DNA of 64,000 nt from Pseudomonas synxantha (GCF_900105675.1 NZ_LT629786.1:1736001-1800000); one strand, 5' to 3'. Shown: positions 37,325 to 48,822, counted from the stretch's first letter. The notes: generated by a model not told the origin, from the sequence alone. Numbers and translations: made by a program.

Positions 37325-37414
37325 ATGTGGGAGGGGGCTTGCTCCCGATAGCAGTGTGTCAGGCAAACGTCTGTAACTGAACCACCGCTATCGGGAGCAA
37401 GCCCCCTCCCACAT
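37325..37414. repeat. REPIN (inverted REP pair)
   Basis: Standard arms GTGGGAGGGGGCTTGCTCCC and GGGAGCAAGCCCCCTCCCAC. The loop begins GATAGCAGTGTGTCAGGC, the same as in the REPIN at 39773, so the two are close relatives. It lies between bdhA and aacS. Confidence 0.92.
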
Positions 37415-37438
37415 TTTGATCTCCGGTGTCTGGGAGGG

Positions 37439-38212
37439 TTATTGGGCCAGCCAGCCGCCGTCGATATTCCAGGCGGCGCCACGTACCTGGCTGCCAGCCT
37501 CGCTGCACAAAAACAACACCAGCTCGCCCAACTGCGACGGCGTGACGAACTCCAGGGACGGCTGTTTCTCCGCGAGCAAATCCTGCTGCGCCTGCTGCGG
37601 GTCGACCCCCGTGGCCACCCGATCGTCAATCTGCTTCTGCACCAACGGCGTCAGCACCCAGCCCGGGCAGATGGCGTTGCAGGTCACGTTGCTGGTGGCA
37701 GTCTCCAAACCCACCACCTTGGTCAGGCCAATCACCCCATGCTTGGCCGCCACATACGCGGCCTTGCCCACTGAGCCGACCTGGCCGTGCACCGAGGCGA
37801 TGTTGACGATGCGCCCCCAGCCCTTAGCCTTCATGCCCGGCAAGCCCAGGCGTGTGCTGTGGAACACCGAGGACAGGTTGATGGCAATGATCGAGTCCCA
37901 GCGTTCCACTGGAAAGTCTTCCACCTCCGCCACATGCTGGATGCCGGCGTTGTTGACCAGGATGTCGACGCCGCCGAATTCGCGCTCGGCGTAGGCGAAC
38001 ATGTCGGCAATCTGCGCCGGGTCGCTGACGTCTGCCGGGTGGTGCCCGACCTTGCCGCCAAACCCCTGCACCTGGGCGATCACCGCGCTGGCGTCGCCGA
38101 AGCCATTGAGGATCAGGCTGGCACCGGCCTTGGCCAGGCTCAGGGCGATGCCTAAGCCGATGCCGCTGGTGGAGCCGGTGACCAGGGCGGTCTTGCCATT
38201 CAAAGTCGTCAT
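37439..38212 (-). CDS. bdhA: 3-hydroxybutyrate dehydrogenase
   Basis: A 257-residue classical SDR that oxidises 3-hydroxybutyrate to acetoacetate with NAD. The cofactor motif is TGSTSGIGLGIA, then NNAGIQHVA, the catalytic Ser in NIASVHGQVGS, YVAAKHG as YxxxK, and the C-terminal WNIDGGWLAQ typical of bacterial BDH. The start at 38212 follows GAGG. It overlaps the region just after the gntP stop (38220), so the two are likely coupled. The neighbours, GntP permease upstream and acetoacetyl-CoA synthetase downstream, support the assignment. Confidence 0.93.
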   Translation of the reverse strand: MTTLNGKTALVTGSTSGIGLGIALSLAKAGASLILNGFGDASAVIAQVQGFGGKVGHHPADVSDPAQIADMFAYAEREFGGVDILVNNAGIQHVAEVEDFPVERWDSIIAINLSSVFHSTRLGLPGMKAKGWGRIVNIASVHGQVGSVGKAAYVAAKHGVIGLTKVVGLETATSNVTCNAICPGWVLTPLVQKQIDDRVATGVDPQQAQQDLLAEKQPSLEFVTPSQLGELVLFLCSEAGSQVRGAAWNIDGGWLAQ

Positions 38213-38219
38213 GAGAACC

Positions 38220-39611
38220 TCACACAATGCCAGTGGCGTAGAAAGTACCGATCACCACGAACACCGCGAGGGTCTTGATGATGGTGATGCCGAAAATGTC
38301 CTTGTAGGCCTCGCGGTGGGTCAGCCCGGTGACCGCCAGCAGGGTGATCACCGCGCCGTTGTGGGGCAGGGTGTCCATGCCGCCGCTGGCCATGGCCGCG
38401 ACCCGGTGCAGCACTTCAAGGGGGATATTGGCCGCGTGGGCCGCCGAGATAAAGCTCTCGGACATCGCCGCCAGGGCGATGCTCATGCCGCCGGAAGCGG
38501 AACCGGTGATACCGGCCAGCAAGGTCACGGTAATCGCTTCGTTGACCAACGGGTTGGGGATGCCCTTGAGCCAGTCCGCCAGCACCAGAAAGCCTGGCAA
38601 TGAGGCAATCACCGCACCAAAGCCGTATTCCGATGCGGTGTTCATGGCAGCGAGCAAGGCACCGCTCACCGCGCTCTTGCTGCCTTCGGCCAGCTTGCTT
38701 TTGATTGCAGAAAAGCCGAACACCAACACCACGATAATCCCCACCAGCAACGCCGCCTGCACCGCCCAGATTGCGGTGAGCTTGGCAATTTCGGTGGTCA
38801 CCGGCGTGCTCATGCCCGGCAGGCTGAGGCTGTGGGTCTTGCCGTACCACTGTGGGATCCAGTGGGTAAACAGCAGGTTCATCACCCCCACCAGGATCAG
38901 CGGCGACAGCGCGAGCCAGGGGTTGGGCAGGGTGAGGTTTTCAGCCGTCTCCGGCTCGTTACGCAGCTCGGTGCCATAGCCTTCGCCGGCTCGCTGGGCC
39001 TTGTTGCGCTGGCGCGCCAGGTAGAGCATGCCGGCGCAGAACACGAAGATCGTGCCGATCAACCCCAGCCACGGTGCGGCCCAGGCGGTAGTGTTGAAGA
39101 AGGTGCTGGGGATGATGTTCTGGATCTGCGGCGTGCCGGGCAGGGCGTCCATGGTGAACGAGAACGCGCCAAGGGCGATGGTCGCCGGGATCAGGCGCTT
39201 GGGGATATCGCTTTGGCGGAACATCTCCGCCGCGAACGGGTACACCGCAAACACCACCACGAACAGCGATACGCCGCCGTAGGTGAGCAGGGCGCAGACC
39301 AACACGATGACCAGCATCGCCTGGCGCGTGCCGAGCAAGCGGATCGCAGCGGCGACGATGGAACGTGAGAAACCCGACAACTCGATCAGCTTGCCGAACA
39401 CCGCGCCAAGCAGGAACACCGGGAAATACAGCTTGATAAAGCCCACCATCTTTTCCATGAACACCCCGGTAAAGGCAGGGGCGACGGCGGACGGGTCGGT
39501 AAGCAGCACAGCGCCAAGGGCGGCAATGGGGGCAAACAGGATGACGCTATAGCCACGGTAGGCCGCCAGCATCAGCAGCGCGAGCGCGGCCAGGGCAATG
39601 ATCACACTCAT
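38220..39611 (-). CDS. GntP-family permease, probable 3-hydroxybutyrate importer
   Basis: A 463-residue inner-membrane protein of the GntP/gluconate permease family with about 12 hydrophobic segments. Family stretches are FSFTMDALPGTPQIQNIIPS and GMDTLPHNGAVITLLAVTGL. In P. aeruginosa the equivalent gene (PA2004) stands between bdhA and the sigma-54 activator gene, as here, and the substrate is taken to be 3-hydroxybutyrate. First gene of the operon; a sigma-54 promoter lies about 55 bases upstream. Confidence 0.9.
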   Translation of the reverse strand: MSVIIALAALALLMLAAYRGYSVILFAPIAALGAVLLTDPSAVAPAFTGVFMEKMVGFIKLYFPVFLLGAVFGKLIELSGFSRSIVAAAIRLLGTRQAMLVIVLVCALLTYGGVSLFVVVFAVYPFAAEMFRQSDIPKRLIPATIALGAFSFTMDALPGTPQIQNIIPSTFFNTTAWAAPWLGLIGTIFVFCAGMLYLARQRNKAQRAGEGYGTELRNEPETAENLTLPNPWLALSPLILVGVMNLLFTHWIPQWYGKTHSLSLPGMSTPVTTEIAKLTAIWAVQAALLVGIIVVLVFGFSAIKSKLAEGSKSAVSGALLAAMNTASEYGFGAVIASLPGFLVLADWLKGIPNPLVNEAITVTLLAGITGSASGGMSIALAAMSESFISAAHAANIPLEVLHRVAAMASGGMDTLPHNGAVITLLAVTGLTHREAYKDIFGITIIKTLAVFVVIGTFYATGIV

Positions 39612-39665
39612 GGTGTGTCTCCATCGGATTGTTATTGTTGTGGGTGAAGCGGTGGGAGAGGCTAT

Positions 39666-39681
39666 AGCTAGATGTGTGCCA
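39666..39681 (-). promoter_or_regulatory. Sigma-54 promoter of the 3-hydroxybutyrate operon
   Basis: On the minus strand the sequence reads TGGCACACATCTAGCT. The -24 element TGGCAC is perfect, the -12 element has GC with the exact spacing (GG to GC, 12 bases), and only one central T of TTGC is changed. Transcription would begin about 45 bases before the gntP start. Confidence 0.75.
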
Positions 39682-39743
39682 TGTTATTAACTTATTGAAA
39701 AACAACAATATTTTCAGGGATTTCAATAGCGCTTTGAAATTTT

Positions 39744-39759
39744 ATCTCTATTTAGAGAC
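39744..39759. promoter_or_regulatory. Upstream activator site 1 for HbcR
   Basis: ATCTCTATTTAGAGAC is an inverted repeat with a four-base ATTT centre. Its centre is about 85 bases upstream of the -12 element, the usual distance for a sigma-54 activator site. It matches site 2 at 39890. Confidence 0.65.
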
Positions 39760-39772
39760 AAACAATTACCTA

Positions 39773-39863
39773 ATGTGGGAGGGGGCTTGCTCCCGATAGC
39801 AGTGTGTCAGGCTGAGCATCTGTACCTGACCCACTGCTATCGGGAGCAAGCCCCCTCCCACAT
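39773..39863. repeat. REPIN (inverted REP pair)
   Basis: Standard arms with a loop starting GATAGCAGTGTGTCAGGC, like that at 37325. It lies exactly between the two upstream activator sites, so it spaces them about 146 bases apart. Confidence 0.92.
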
Positions 39864-39886
39864 GGGGTTGTCTTTGTATGGAGAAT

Positions 39887-41296
39887 TTAGTCTCCATTTG
39901 GAGACGGGGTCAGGCCCAACGCTACCATTTTCTTGTACAGCGTCGACCGCCCCAGCCCCAACCGCTTGGCAGCCTCCACCACATTCCCCGCGCACGCCTG
40001 CAACGCTGTACCAATCACCTGCCGATCAAACCGCTCCCGCGCCGCGGCGAACGTTTCATCCTCGACCGCCGCCACCGCGCCACGGGCCACCGGGCTGAAC
40101 GTGCCAATCGCTGCGCGAATCTCACTGGCGTTCAGTACCAGGTCGTCACTCAACAAAGCTGCACGCTCCAACACATTGCGCAGTTCGCGGATATTCCCCG
40201 GCCACGCATGCTGGGCCAACAACGCCAAGGCATCACGGTCAAGCTCATGCTGGCTGCGCAGCTCTTCGAGAATCGCCTCGCTCAGGGCCGGTATATCTTC
40301 CAGGCGCTCTCGCAAAGGCGGCACTTGAATAGGCAGTACATTGAGGCGGTAGTACAAATCCGCACGAAACTCGCCGCGCTTGATCGCGGCTTCCAAGTCC
40401 ATGGACGTGGCAGCAATCACCCGCACATCGCTGTGCAGCATCTCGTTGGAACCCACCGGTTCGAATTCCTTTTCCTGCAATACCCGCAGCAGTTTGCTTT
40501 GCAGCGGCAGTGGCATGTCGCCGATTTCGTCGAGGAACAGTGTGCCGCCCTGGGCGATCTGGAACTTGCCGGGGCGGCCCTTGCGGTCGGCGCCGGTAAA
40601 CGCGCCGGGGGCGGTGCCGAAGAACTCGGCCTCGAGCAGGTCATGGGGAATCGCCGCGCTGTTGATACTCACAAAGGCTTTGTGCGCCCGAGGTGACGCG
40701 CCGTGGATGGCCTGGGCGAGCAGTTCCTTGCCGGTGCCGGTCTCCCCCAGCAGCAACACCGGTGACTCGGCGCTCGCACTGCGCCGCGCCCGGCGCTTGA
40801 CCTCAAGGCTGGCGGCGCTGGTGCCGATAAAGTGCGCGAAGTTGTATTTGCTTTGCCGCGAACGCAGCAGCGAGCGCGTCGAAGCCAGCTCCTGCTGCAT
40901 GCTCAGGTAGCGCTCGATCAGCGGCGACAGGTTGCGCAGCTCATCGAACAGCGCAAAGCCAATCGCGCCGATGACCGCGCCGGCATCGTCGTGGATCGGC
41001 AGGCGCATCACCACCAACGGGCCCTTGGGGGTGTCCTGGATATCCAGCAGGATCGGCCGGTCGTTGCGCACCACCTGGCGCAACAGGCTGTTGGAAATCA
41101 CCTGCTCGCAGGGCTGGCCGATGGCCTCATCGGCGCTGTGCAGGCCGAAACGCCTGGCGTAGCGCTCGTTCATCCATACGATGCTCGCATCGCGGTCGAC
41201 GATGACCGTGCCTTCGCTGGACTGCTCGATGATCTCGAACAGCGACTGGATGGCCAGGCCGCGAACGTGTTGGTAGTCCTTGAGGCTGGTGCTCAT
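39887..41296 (-). CDS. hbcR: Sigma-54-dependent activator of 3-hydroxybutyrate use (HbcR-like)
   Basis: A 469-residue enhancer-binding protein. An N-terminal PAS domain (about 15-125, TVIVDRDASIVWMNERYA) senses the signal. The AAA+ domain has Walker A GETGTGKE, the sigma-54-contacting loop GAFTGADRKG and Walker B GGTLFLDEIGDM. A Fis-type HTH ends the protein (VVEAAKRLGLGRSTLYKKM). The start at 41296 gives the family N-terminus. In P. aeruginosa, HbcR (PA2005) with RpoN activates the 3-hydroxybutyrate genes; the gene order here is the same. The two palindromes downstream are its likely sites. Confidence 0.9.
   Translation of the reverse strand: MSTSLKDYQHVRGLAIQSLFEIIEQSSEGTVIVDRDASIVWMNERYARRFGLHSADEAIGQPCEQVISNSLLRQVVRNDRPILLDIQDTPKGPLVVMRLPIHDDAGAVIGAIGFALFDELRNLSPLIERYLSMQQELASTRSLLRSRQSKYNFAHFIGTSAASLEVKRRARRSASAESPVLLLGETGTGKELLAQAIHGASPRAHKAFVSINSAAIPHDLLEAEFFGTAPGAFTGADRKGRPGKFQIAQGGTLFLDEIGDMPLPLQSKLLRVLQEKEFEPVGSNEMLHSDVRVIAATSMDLEAAIKRGEFRADLYYRLNVLPIQVPPLRERLEDIPALSEAILEELRSQHELDRDALALLAQHAWPGNIRELRNVLERAALLSDDLVLNASEIRAAIGTFSPVARGAVAAVEDETFAAARERFDRQVIGTALQACAGNVVEAAKRLGLGRSTLYKKMVALGLTPSPNGD
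39890..39905. promoter_or_regulatory. Upstream activator site 2 for HbcR
   Basis: GTCTCCATTTGGAGAC, a perfect six-base inverted repeat around ATTT, shares the pattern RTCTCYATTTRGAGAC with site 1. It overlaps the last codons of hbcR. Confidence 0.65.
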
Positions 41297-41318
41297 GGAG
41301 GCAGAATCCTGTTGATCA

Positions 41319-42890
<1,572 letters not shown>

Positions 42891-42900
42891 AGGCAATTAC

Positions 42901-43923
42901 TCATGAGCGAGGGTCGAAGGCGTCACGCAACGCCTCGCCGATAAACACCAGCAGCGACAGGATCAGCGCCAGGGTAAAAAACGCCGTGAGGCCCAGCCAC
43001 GGCGCTTGCAGGTTCTGCTTGCCCTGGGCGATCAGCTCACCCAGCGAAGCACTGCCGGCAGGCATGCCGAAGCCGAGAAAGTCCAGGGCGCTCAAGGTGG
43101 ATATCGCCCCGGTCAGGATGAACGGCAAATAGCTCAAGGTGGCGGTCATGGCATTGGGCAGGATATGCCGGCGAATGATCTTGCCGTCGCCCAGCCCCAG
43201 TGCCCGTGCAGCCTTGACGTATTCCAGGTTGCGCCCGCGCAGGAACTCGGCACGCACTACGTCGACCAGGGCCAGCCAGGAAAACAGCGCCATGATCCCC
43301 AGCAACCACCAGAAATTCGGCTCCACAAACCCGGACAGGATAATCAGCAGGTACAGCACCGGCAGCCCGGACCACACCTCGAGAATGCGCTGTCCGAGCA
43401 AGTCCACCCAACCGCCGTAGTAACCCTGCAAGGCTCCGGCGGCGATGCCGATGGCGGCGCTGATGGCGGTCAAGGCCAAGGCAAACAGGATCGACACTCG
43501 CGCGCCAAATATCACCCGTGCCAACACATCGCGGGATTGGTCATCGGTGCCCAGCCAGTTCACCGCCGAAGGTGGGCTCGGGGCAGGGCGGGTCAATTCG
43601 TAGTTGGGCGTGTCATCGCTGAATGGAATCGGCGGGAACAGCATCCAGCCGCCGTCCTGCTTGATCAGCTTTTGCACGTAGTCACTGCGGTAGTCGGCCT
43701 GGAAGGGCAGTTGCCCGCCGAACTGTTGCTCGGTGTAGCGCTTGAACACCGGGAAGTACAGCTCGTTCTTGAAACTGAGCACCAGCGGTTTGTCGTTGGC
43801 GATCAACTCGCCGCCCAGGGTCAGGATAAACAGACCGATAAACAACCACAGCGACCACCAGCCGCGACGGTTTTTCTTGAAACGCTCGAAACGCCGACGG
43901 GCTACGGGAGACAGGTTAAGCAT
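42901..43923 (-). CDS. yejE: ABC importer permease YejE
   Basis: A 340-residue inner-membrane permease of the DppC/YejE family. A long periplasmic insert after segment 1 (about residues 45-130, with FPPIPFSDDTPNYELT) is characteristic of YejE. The EAA-type loop is AARALGLGDGKIIRRHILPN. Its ATG overlaps the yejB stop by one base (TGATG). Confidence 0.93.
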   Translation of the reverse strand: MLNLSPVARRRFERFKKNRRGWWSLWLFIGLFILTLGGELIANDKPLVLSFKNELYFPVFKRYTEQQFGGQLPFQADYRSDYVQKLIKQDGGWMLFPPIPFSDDTPNYELTRPAPSPPSAVNWLGTDDQSRDVLARVIFGARVSILFALALTAISAAIGIAAGALQGYYGGWVDLLGQRILEVWSGLPVLYLLIILSGFVEPNFWWLLGIMALFSWLALVDVVRAEFLRGRNLEYVKAARALGLGDGKIIRRHILPNAMTATLSYLPFILTGAISTLSALDFLGFGMPAGSASLGELIAQGKQNLQAPWLGLTAFFTLALILSLLVFIGEALRDAFDPRS

Positions 43924-44981
43924 CAGGCGTTCCTCGCGGCGAAGTCGATACGCGGGTCCACCAGGGTGTAGCAGAGGTCACCGATGAGTTTTATCAGGAG
44001 GCCGAACAAGGTGAAGATAAACAGCGAACCGAACACCACCGGGTAGTCGCGGGACACCGCCGCTTCGTAGCTCATGCGGCCCAGGCCATCGAGGGAGAAA
44101 ATCACCTCGATCAGCAGCGAGCCGGCAAAGAACACGCTGATGAACGCCTGGGGAATGCCCGAGATCACCAGCAACATGGCGTTGCGGAACACGTGCCCGT
44201 ACAACACCCGGTGTTCGCTCAAACCCTTGGCGCGGGCGGTGACCACGTACTGGCGCGTGATTTCATTGAGGAAAGAGTTCTTGGTGAGGATGGTCAAGGT
44301 GGCAAACCCACCGATCACCAGCGCCGTCACCGGCAGCACCAGGTGCCAGAAATAGTCGGCAATCTTGCCCACCGTACTCAGCTCGGCAAAGTTTTCCGAG
44401 ACCAGCCCACGCACCGGGAACCAGTTCAGCGAGGTGCCGCCGGCGAACACCACGATCAGGAACATCGCAAACAGGAACGCCGGCATCGCATAACCGATCA
44501 CAATGGCGGTGCTGCTCCACATATCAAAGCTGCTGCCATGGCGCACGGCCTTGCGTATGCCCAGGGGGATCGACACCAGGTAAGTGATCAGCGTCGCCCA
44601 CAGGCCAAGGGAAATCGTGACCGGCATTTTTTCCAGGATCAGGTCGGTCACCGTCGCGCCGCGAAAGAAGCTGTTGCCGAAATCCAGCTGGGCGTAGTTC
44701 TTGAGCATCAACCACAGGCGTTCCGGTGCAGACTTGTCGAAACCGTATTGTTTTTCGATGTCCTTGATCAGCTTCGGGTCCAGGCCGCGGCTGGCCCGCG
44801 AGCCGCTGATGCCTTCGCCGGATGCGCCGGCGACACCACCGCCGCCAATGCCTTGCAGATGGGCGATGGCCTGTTCTACCGGCCCGCCAGGGGCGGCCTG
44901 CACGATCACGAAGTTCACCAGCAGGATGATCACCAGCGTCGGGATGATCAGCAGCAGGCGCCGCAGGATATAGGCAAGCAT
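43923..44981 (-). CDS. yejB: ABC importer permease YejB
   Basis: A 352-residue permease of the DppB/YejB family. Segment 1 ([20 protein letters not shown]) is followed by a periplasmic loop with a Gly/Ala-rich part ([17 protein letters not shown]). The EAA-type loop is [21 protein letters not shown]. Its ATG overlaps the yejA stop by one base, so yejA-B-E are tightly coupled. Confidence 0.93.
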   Translation of the reverse strand: MLAYILRRLLLIIPTLVIILLVNFVIVQAAPGGPVEQAIAHLQGIGGGGVAGASGEGISGSRASRGLDPKLIKDIEKQYGFDKSAPERLWLMLKNYAQLDFGNSFFRGATVTDLILEKMPVTISLGLWATLITYLVSIPLGIRKAVRHGSSFDMWSSTAIVIGYAMPAFLFAMFLIVVFAGGTSLNWFPVRGLVSENFAELSTVGKIADYFWHLVLPVTALVIGGFATLTILTKNSFLNEITRQYVVTARAKGLSEHRVLYGHVFRNAMLLVISGIPQAFISVFFAGSLLIEVIFSLDGLGRMSYEAAVSRDYPVVFGSLFIFTLFGLLIKLIGDLCYTLVDPRIDFAARNA

Positions 44982-46840
44982 CAGCGGGCCCCTCTACGTT
45001 TTTTCAGCTCGGCTTGCATTTGTTCATTGGTCAACGGGGTAGGGCTGACTTCCCACCAGGTTTCCAGGGCTTCGTCGTTCTTCGCCTCGATGGCCGGGCG
45101 GCCGAAACGGTTCCACCACGCGGCGGAGGTGCCAGGCGGGTAGTAGTTGGGGATCCACAGGTAATTCCATTGCAGCACGCGGTCCAGTGCATGGGCGTAG
45201 GTGAGCATCTGCGCCTGGGTATTGGCCTTGACCAGCCCATTGATCAGCGTATCGACGGCGGGATCCTTGAGCACGATGTAGTTGTTGGCGCCCGAATCGA
45301 ATGCGGCGGCGGAACCGAAATAGTTGTATAGCTCCATGCCCGGCGAAGTGGTGACCGGAAAACCGGTGACGATCATGTCGTAGTCCCGGGCCATCAGGCG
45401 GTTGACGTATTGCGAGGAGTCGATGCGGCGGATATTGAGGGTGATGCCGATCTGCGCCAGGTTGCGTTTGTAGGGCAGCAACAGGCGCTCCAGGCCGTTC
45501 TGGACATTGAGGAAGGTGAACTCCAGCGGCTCGCCTTCGGCATTGACGAGCTTATCGCCAAGCGGTTTCCAGCCGGCCTGTTCCAGCAGGGCCAGGGCTT
45601 GCAGTTGTTTATCGCGGATCATACCGCTGCCGTCGGTGACCGGGGCCTTGAACACCTGGGTAAACACCTCGTCGGGGATCTGCCCGCGCAATGGCTCGAG
45701 GATCGCCAGTTCTTCCTGGGTCGGCAACTGGGTGGCCGCCAAGGGGCTGTTGGAGAAGTAGCTCTGCTGGCGGATGTACAGGTTGCGCATCATCTGCCGG
45801 TTGGCCCATTCGAAATCCCACAGCATCGCCAGGGCCTGGCGCACACGGCGATCCTTGAATATCGGTTTTTGCACGTTGAACACATAGCCCTGGGCCGGTT
45901 GCGGCATTTCCTTGGCCAGGTGCGCACGTTGCAGGCGGCCATCGTCCAGCGCCGGGCCGTTGTAGCCGATGGAGTAACCGGTGGCGGAAAACTCACGGTT
46001 GAAATCGTAGGCGCCGCCGCGCAGCACCTGGCGCGCTACCTCGGTGTCGCCGAAGTATTCCAGGCTCAGGTGATCGAAGTTGTACAGGCCACGGCTGACC
46101 GGCAAGTCCTTGCCCCACCAGTCGGGATCACGAGTAAAGGTGATGGTGCTGCCGGAATCGATCTTGCTGACCTTGTACGGGCCGCTGCCCAGTGGGGCTT
46201 CGTAGCCGCCACCATTGGCAAAGTCACGGGTCTTCCACCAGTGCTCGGGGAACACCGGCAAGGTGGCGATATCCAGGGGCAGGGTGCGGTTCTCGTTGCT
46301 GGAAAAATCGAAGCGCACCTGGCGCTCGCCTTCGACTTCGACCTGCTTGACGTCGGCGAACAATGTGCGAAAGCGCAGGCTGCCTTGGGTCATCAGCAAG
46401 TCGAAGCTGTAGCGCACGTCTTCGGCGGTAATTGGCGTGCCGTCGGCAAACCGTGCCTTGGGGTTCAGGTAAAAGCGCAGCGACAGGCCGTCGTCGGCGC
46501 GCTCCATCTTTTCTGCCACCAGGCCGTAGACGGTGTAGGGCTCATCCAGCGAGCGCAGGGCCAGGGGCGCATACACCCAGCCGTCGACCTGGGACACGCC
46601 GATGCCTTTGTCGATATACGGCAGCACATGGTCGAACCGCCCGACCTCCAGCGCCGAACGCCGCAGGCTGCCGCCCTTGGGCGCATCGGGGTTGGCATAG
46701 TCGAAATGGCTGAAACCGGCAGGGTATTTGGCCGGCTCGCCATAGACCGTCAGGTAGGTTTGCGGGGCCGCGATCACCGCAGTGCTGGTCAGCAGCAGGG
46801 CCAAAGTAGAAGAGAGTAGAGATGAAAAAGCCAATCGCAT
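44981..46840 (-). CDS. yejA: Periplasmic peptide-binding protein YejA
   Basis: A 619-residue periplasmic binding protein of the SBP_bac_5 class. The start at 46840 (MRLAFSSLL) gives a clear signal peptide ([14 protein letters not shown] then APQ). Class features include [20 protein letters not shown] near the N-terminus, [17 protein letters not shown] and the C-terminal [11 protein letters not shown]. First gene of the yejABEF operon. A hairpin at 46918-46950 separates it from the parvulin gene upstream. Confidence 0.92.
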   Translation of the reverse strand: MRLAFSSLLSSTLALLLTSTAVIAAPQTYLTVYGEPAKYPAGFSHFDYANPDAPKGGSLRRSALEVGRFDHVLPYIDKGIGVSQVDGWVYAPLALRSLDEPYTVYGLVAEKMERADDGLSLRFYLNPKARFADGTPITAEDVRYSFDLLMTQGSLRFRTLFADVKQVEVEGERQVRFDFSSNENRTLPLDIATLPVFPEHWWKTRDFANGGGYEAPLGSGPYKVSKIDSGSTITFTRDPDWWGKDLPVSRGLYNFDHLSLEYFGDTEVARQVLRGGAYDFNREFSATGYSIGYNGPALDDGRLQRAHLAKEMPQPAQGYVFNVQKPIFKDRRVRQALAMLWDFEWANRQMMRNLYIRQQSYFSNSPLAATQLPTQEELAILEPLRGQIPDEVFTQVFKAPVTDGSGMIRDKQLQALALLEQAGWKPLGDKLVNAEGEPLEFTFLNVQNGLERLLLPYKRNLAQIGITLNIRRIDSSQYVNRLMARDYDMIVTGFPVTTSPGMELYNYFGSAAAFDSGANNYIVLKDPAVDTLINGLVKANTQAQMLTYAHALDRVLQWNYLWIPNYYPPGTSAAWWNRFGRPAIEAKNDEALETWWEVSPTPLTNEQMQAELKKRRGAR

Positions 46841-46917
46841 TATCAGCCTTGAGCGCCGGGTGAAGAAGAATAAGGATTTGTACGCTAACGGCCGGGGCAT
46901 CGCCAGTCATCAGATGC

Positions 46918-46950
46918 ACAACGGCCCACCAAGGGGTGGGCCGTTGTTTA
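46918..46950. terminator. Stem-loop after the parvulin gene
   Basis: ACAACGGCCCACC and GGTGGGCCGTTGT form a perfect 13-base stem around AAGG. It lies 20 bases after the parvulin stop (minus strand), before yejA, and is a probable terminator although the T-run is short. Confidence 0.75.
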
Positions 46951-46970
46951 TAGCATCAGCGCGGATTGAA

Positions 46971-47252
46971 TCAATCCTGGCGGCTGGTGACTTCCAGCAG
47001 GTGATAACCGAACTGGGTTTTCACCGGACCTTGCACGGTATTGACCGGTGCGCTGAAGACTACGGTGTCGAATTCCTTGACCATTTGGCCTGGGCCGAAG
47101 GAACCCAGGTCACCGCCTTGACGGCTGGATGGGCAGCTGGAATTGGCTTTGGCGATTTCTGCGAAATCAGCGCCGCCTTCGATCTGGGCTTTGAGTTCGT
47201 TGCACTTGTCTTCGGTGGCAACGAGGATGTGACGGGCGGTGGCTTTGGCCAT
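46971..47252 (-). CDS. PpiC-type peptidyl-prolyl cis-trans isomerase (single-domain parvulin)
   Basis: A 93-residue cytoplasmic parvulin: ARHILVAT, NSSCPSSRQGGDLGSFGPGQ and GPVKTQFGYHLLEV cover the active site. It is closer to E. coli PpiC in sequence and length than the 91-residue copy at 32324. It has its own terminator and seems monocistronic, 130 bases upstream of yejA on the same strand. Confidence 0.93.
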   Translation of the reverse strand: MAKATARHILVATEDKCNELKAQIEGGADFAEIAKANSSCPSSRQGGDLGSFGPGQMVKEFDTVVFSAPVNTVQGPVKTQFGYHLLEVTSRQD

Positions 47253-47360
47253 GGGGAATAACTCCTAGAGTAAAAAACGGTGAGCCTACCGGATTCAGTC
47301 GATTATTTCCTGGCAAAGTTCCCGTCACTTGTTTGAGTCGCTCCGAACGCGTTCCAGGGT

Positions 47361-47855
47361 TCAGGGCAACACGATGTAGTCATTGCGCTGGACAATAGGG
47401 GCGTGCGGGCCTTGTACGAGATGGACATAACGTCCGTCCACCAGATCGATAGGCAGGCAATCGTCGATATCCATGACCGCGTCGGTGTGGGCCTGGGACC
47501 ATTGGCGCAACATCTGCCGTTTGCCCATGCTCATCGCTTCGCGTTTGTTGCGGGCGACCACCAGCAGGTAGTGGTGATCTTCTCCGAAGCGCTTGGCCTC
47601 GTAGCCGCCGAGGTTGATAAAGTACAGGTGATGGGCATTGCCGTGGGGCGCCAATGGGCTGAGTTCGACCTTCCAGCCGTCGACGCCATCCACCGCCATC
47701 CATGAATCGATGTGCACGCCCTTGGAGCTGCCGAACCAGGCATCGCGCAATTGCGGGTAGGTGGCCTGCAAGGTGTCTGCCACTGCGAACACCACATCGT
47801 GCACCTCGATTTTGGCCCGTGGGTGCTTGCCCCCGAGCATGACGACAAACAGCAT
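47361..47855 (-). CDS. DUF1543 family protein
   Basis: A 164-residue cytoplasmic protein. MLFVVMLGGKHPRAKIEVHD at the N-terminus and the repeated-like half (HHLYFINLGGYEAKRFGEDH, then FLVVA-like HYLLVVARNKREA) match DUF1543, whose function is unknown. No neighbour on the same strand suggests a role; it is divergent from the aldo/keto reductase gene, 106 bases apart. Confidence 0.8.
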   Translation of the reverse strand: MLFVVMLGGKHPRAKIEVHDVVFAVADTLQATYPQLRDAWFGSSKGVHIDSWMAVDGVDGWKVELSPLAPHGNAHHLYFINLGGYEAKRFGEDHHYLLVVARNKREAMSMGKRQMLRQWSQAHTDAVMDIDDCLPIDLVDGRYVHLVQGPHAPIVQRNDYIVLP

Positions 47856-47961
47856 TGCGGGTGATTCCTGGCGACTGGCGAGAGGGCAACCATACTGGGA
47901 TTGAACCCTTTTGTCCGCTCAGTGCCACAGTGTTAATCCGCGAACTCACCAGGAGGTTGTC

Positions 47962-48783
47962 ATGCGTACCATTGATCTGGCCGGCGTTCCCGTCCCTGTC
48001 ATCGGCCAGGGGACCTGGCGCATGGGCGAAGACCCGAGCCGGCGCCGCGCCGAAGTCGCCGCGCTGCAACTGGGTATGGACGAGGGCCTGACCCTCATCG
48101 ATACCGCCGAGATGTATGGCGAAGGCGGCGCCGAAGAGGTGGTCGGCGAGGCCATCCGCGGCAAGCGCGACCAGGTGTTCCTGGTCAGCAAGGTCTACCC
48201 CCATAACGCCAGCCGCAACGGCGTGCCTCGCGCCTGTGAAGCCAGCCTTCAGCGCCTGGGCACCGATTACATTGACCTGTACCTGCTGCACTGGCGCGGC
48301 CAGTACCCACTGGAAGAAACCGTCGAAGCCTTCGAGCGTTTGCGCGAGGCGGGCAAGATCGGCCGGTGGGGTGTATCCAACTTTGACGTGGCGGACCTGC
48401 AGGAGCTCGCGTCCCCGGCGTGTGCGACCAACCAGGTGCTCTATAACATCGAAGAACGCGGAATCGAATTCGACCTGCTGCCATGGTGGCAACAGCACCA
48501 TTTGCCATTGATGGCTTACTGTCCGATCGCCCAGGGCGGTGAACTGCTGTCGAGCCCGACCCTCAAGCAGATCGCCCTTCGCCATGAGGTGACACCGGCC
48601 CAGGTGTGCCTGGCCTGGGTCCTACGCCAGGATGGCGTGATCGCTATCCCCAAGGCGGTCAACCCCGAACACATACGGCTCAATGCCAGGGCGGCCACCC
48701 TGGTGCTGGATGAGCATGACCTTGACGCGATTGATCGTGTGTTTGGCGCGCCCAAGCGTAAGCACCCGCTGGCGATGGTTTAG
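47962..48783 (+). CDS. Aldo/keto reductase
   Basis: A 273-residue aldo/keto reductase. The start at 47962 follows AGGAGG. Catalytic residues lie in LIDTAEMYGEGGAEE (Asp and Tyr), FLVSKVYPHNAS (Lys) and YLLHWRG (His). AIPKAVNPEHIRLNARA is the NADPH-binding end. Resembles the E. coli YeaE group, which reduces small aldehydes such as methylglyoxal; the actual substrate is unknown. A hairpin follows at 48794-48822. Confidence 0.88.
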   Translation: MRTIDLAGVPVPVIGQGTWRMGEDPSRRRAEVAALQLGMDEGLTLIDTAEMYGEGGAEEVVGEAIRGKRDQVFLVSKVYPHNASRNGVPRACEASLQRLGTDYIDLYLLHWRGQYPLEETVEAFERLREAGKIGRWGVSNFDVADLQELASPACATNQVLYNIEERGIEFDLLPWWQQHHLPLMAYCPIAQGGELLSSPTLKQIALRHEVTPAQVCLAWVLRQDGVIAIPKAVNPEHIRLNARAATLVLDEHDLDAIDRVFGAPKRKHPLAMV

Positions 48784-48793
48784 GCCGTCAACA

Positions 48794-48822
48794 GGAAGGG
48801 CGCCCTCCCTGGCAGCCCTTCC
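48794..48822. terminator. Stem-loop between aldo/keto reductase and hcp
   Basis: GGAAGGGC and GCCCTTCC pair around a 13-base loop between two convergent genes. There is no clear T-run on either side, so it is a tentative terminator for both. Confidence 0.5.
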
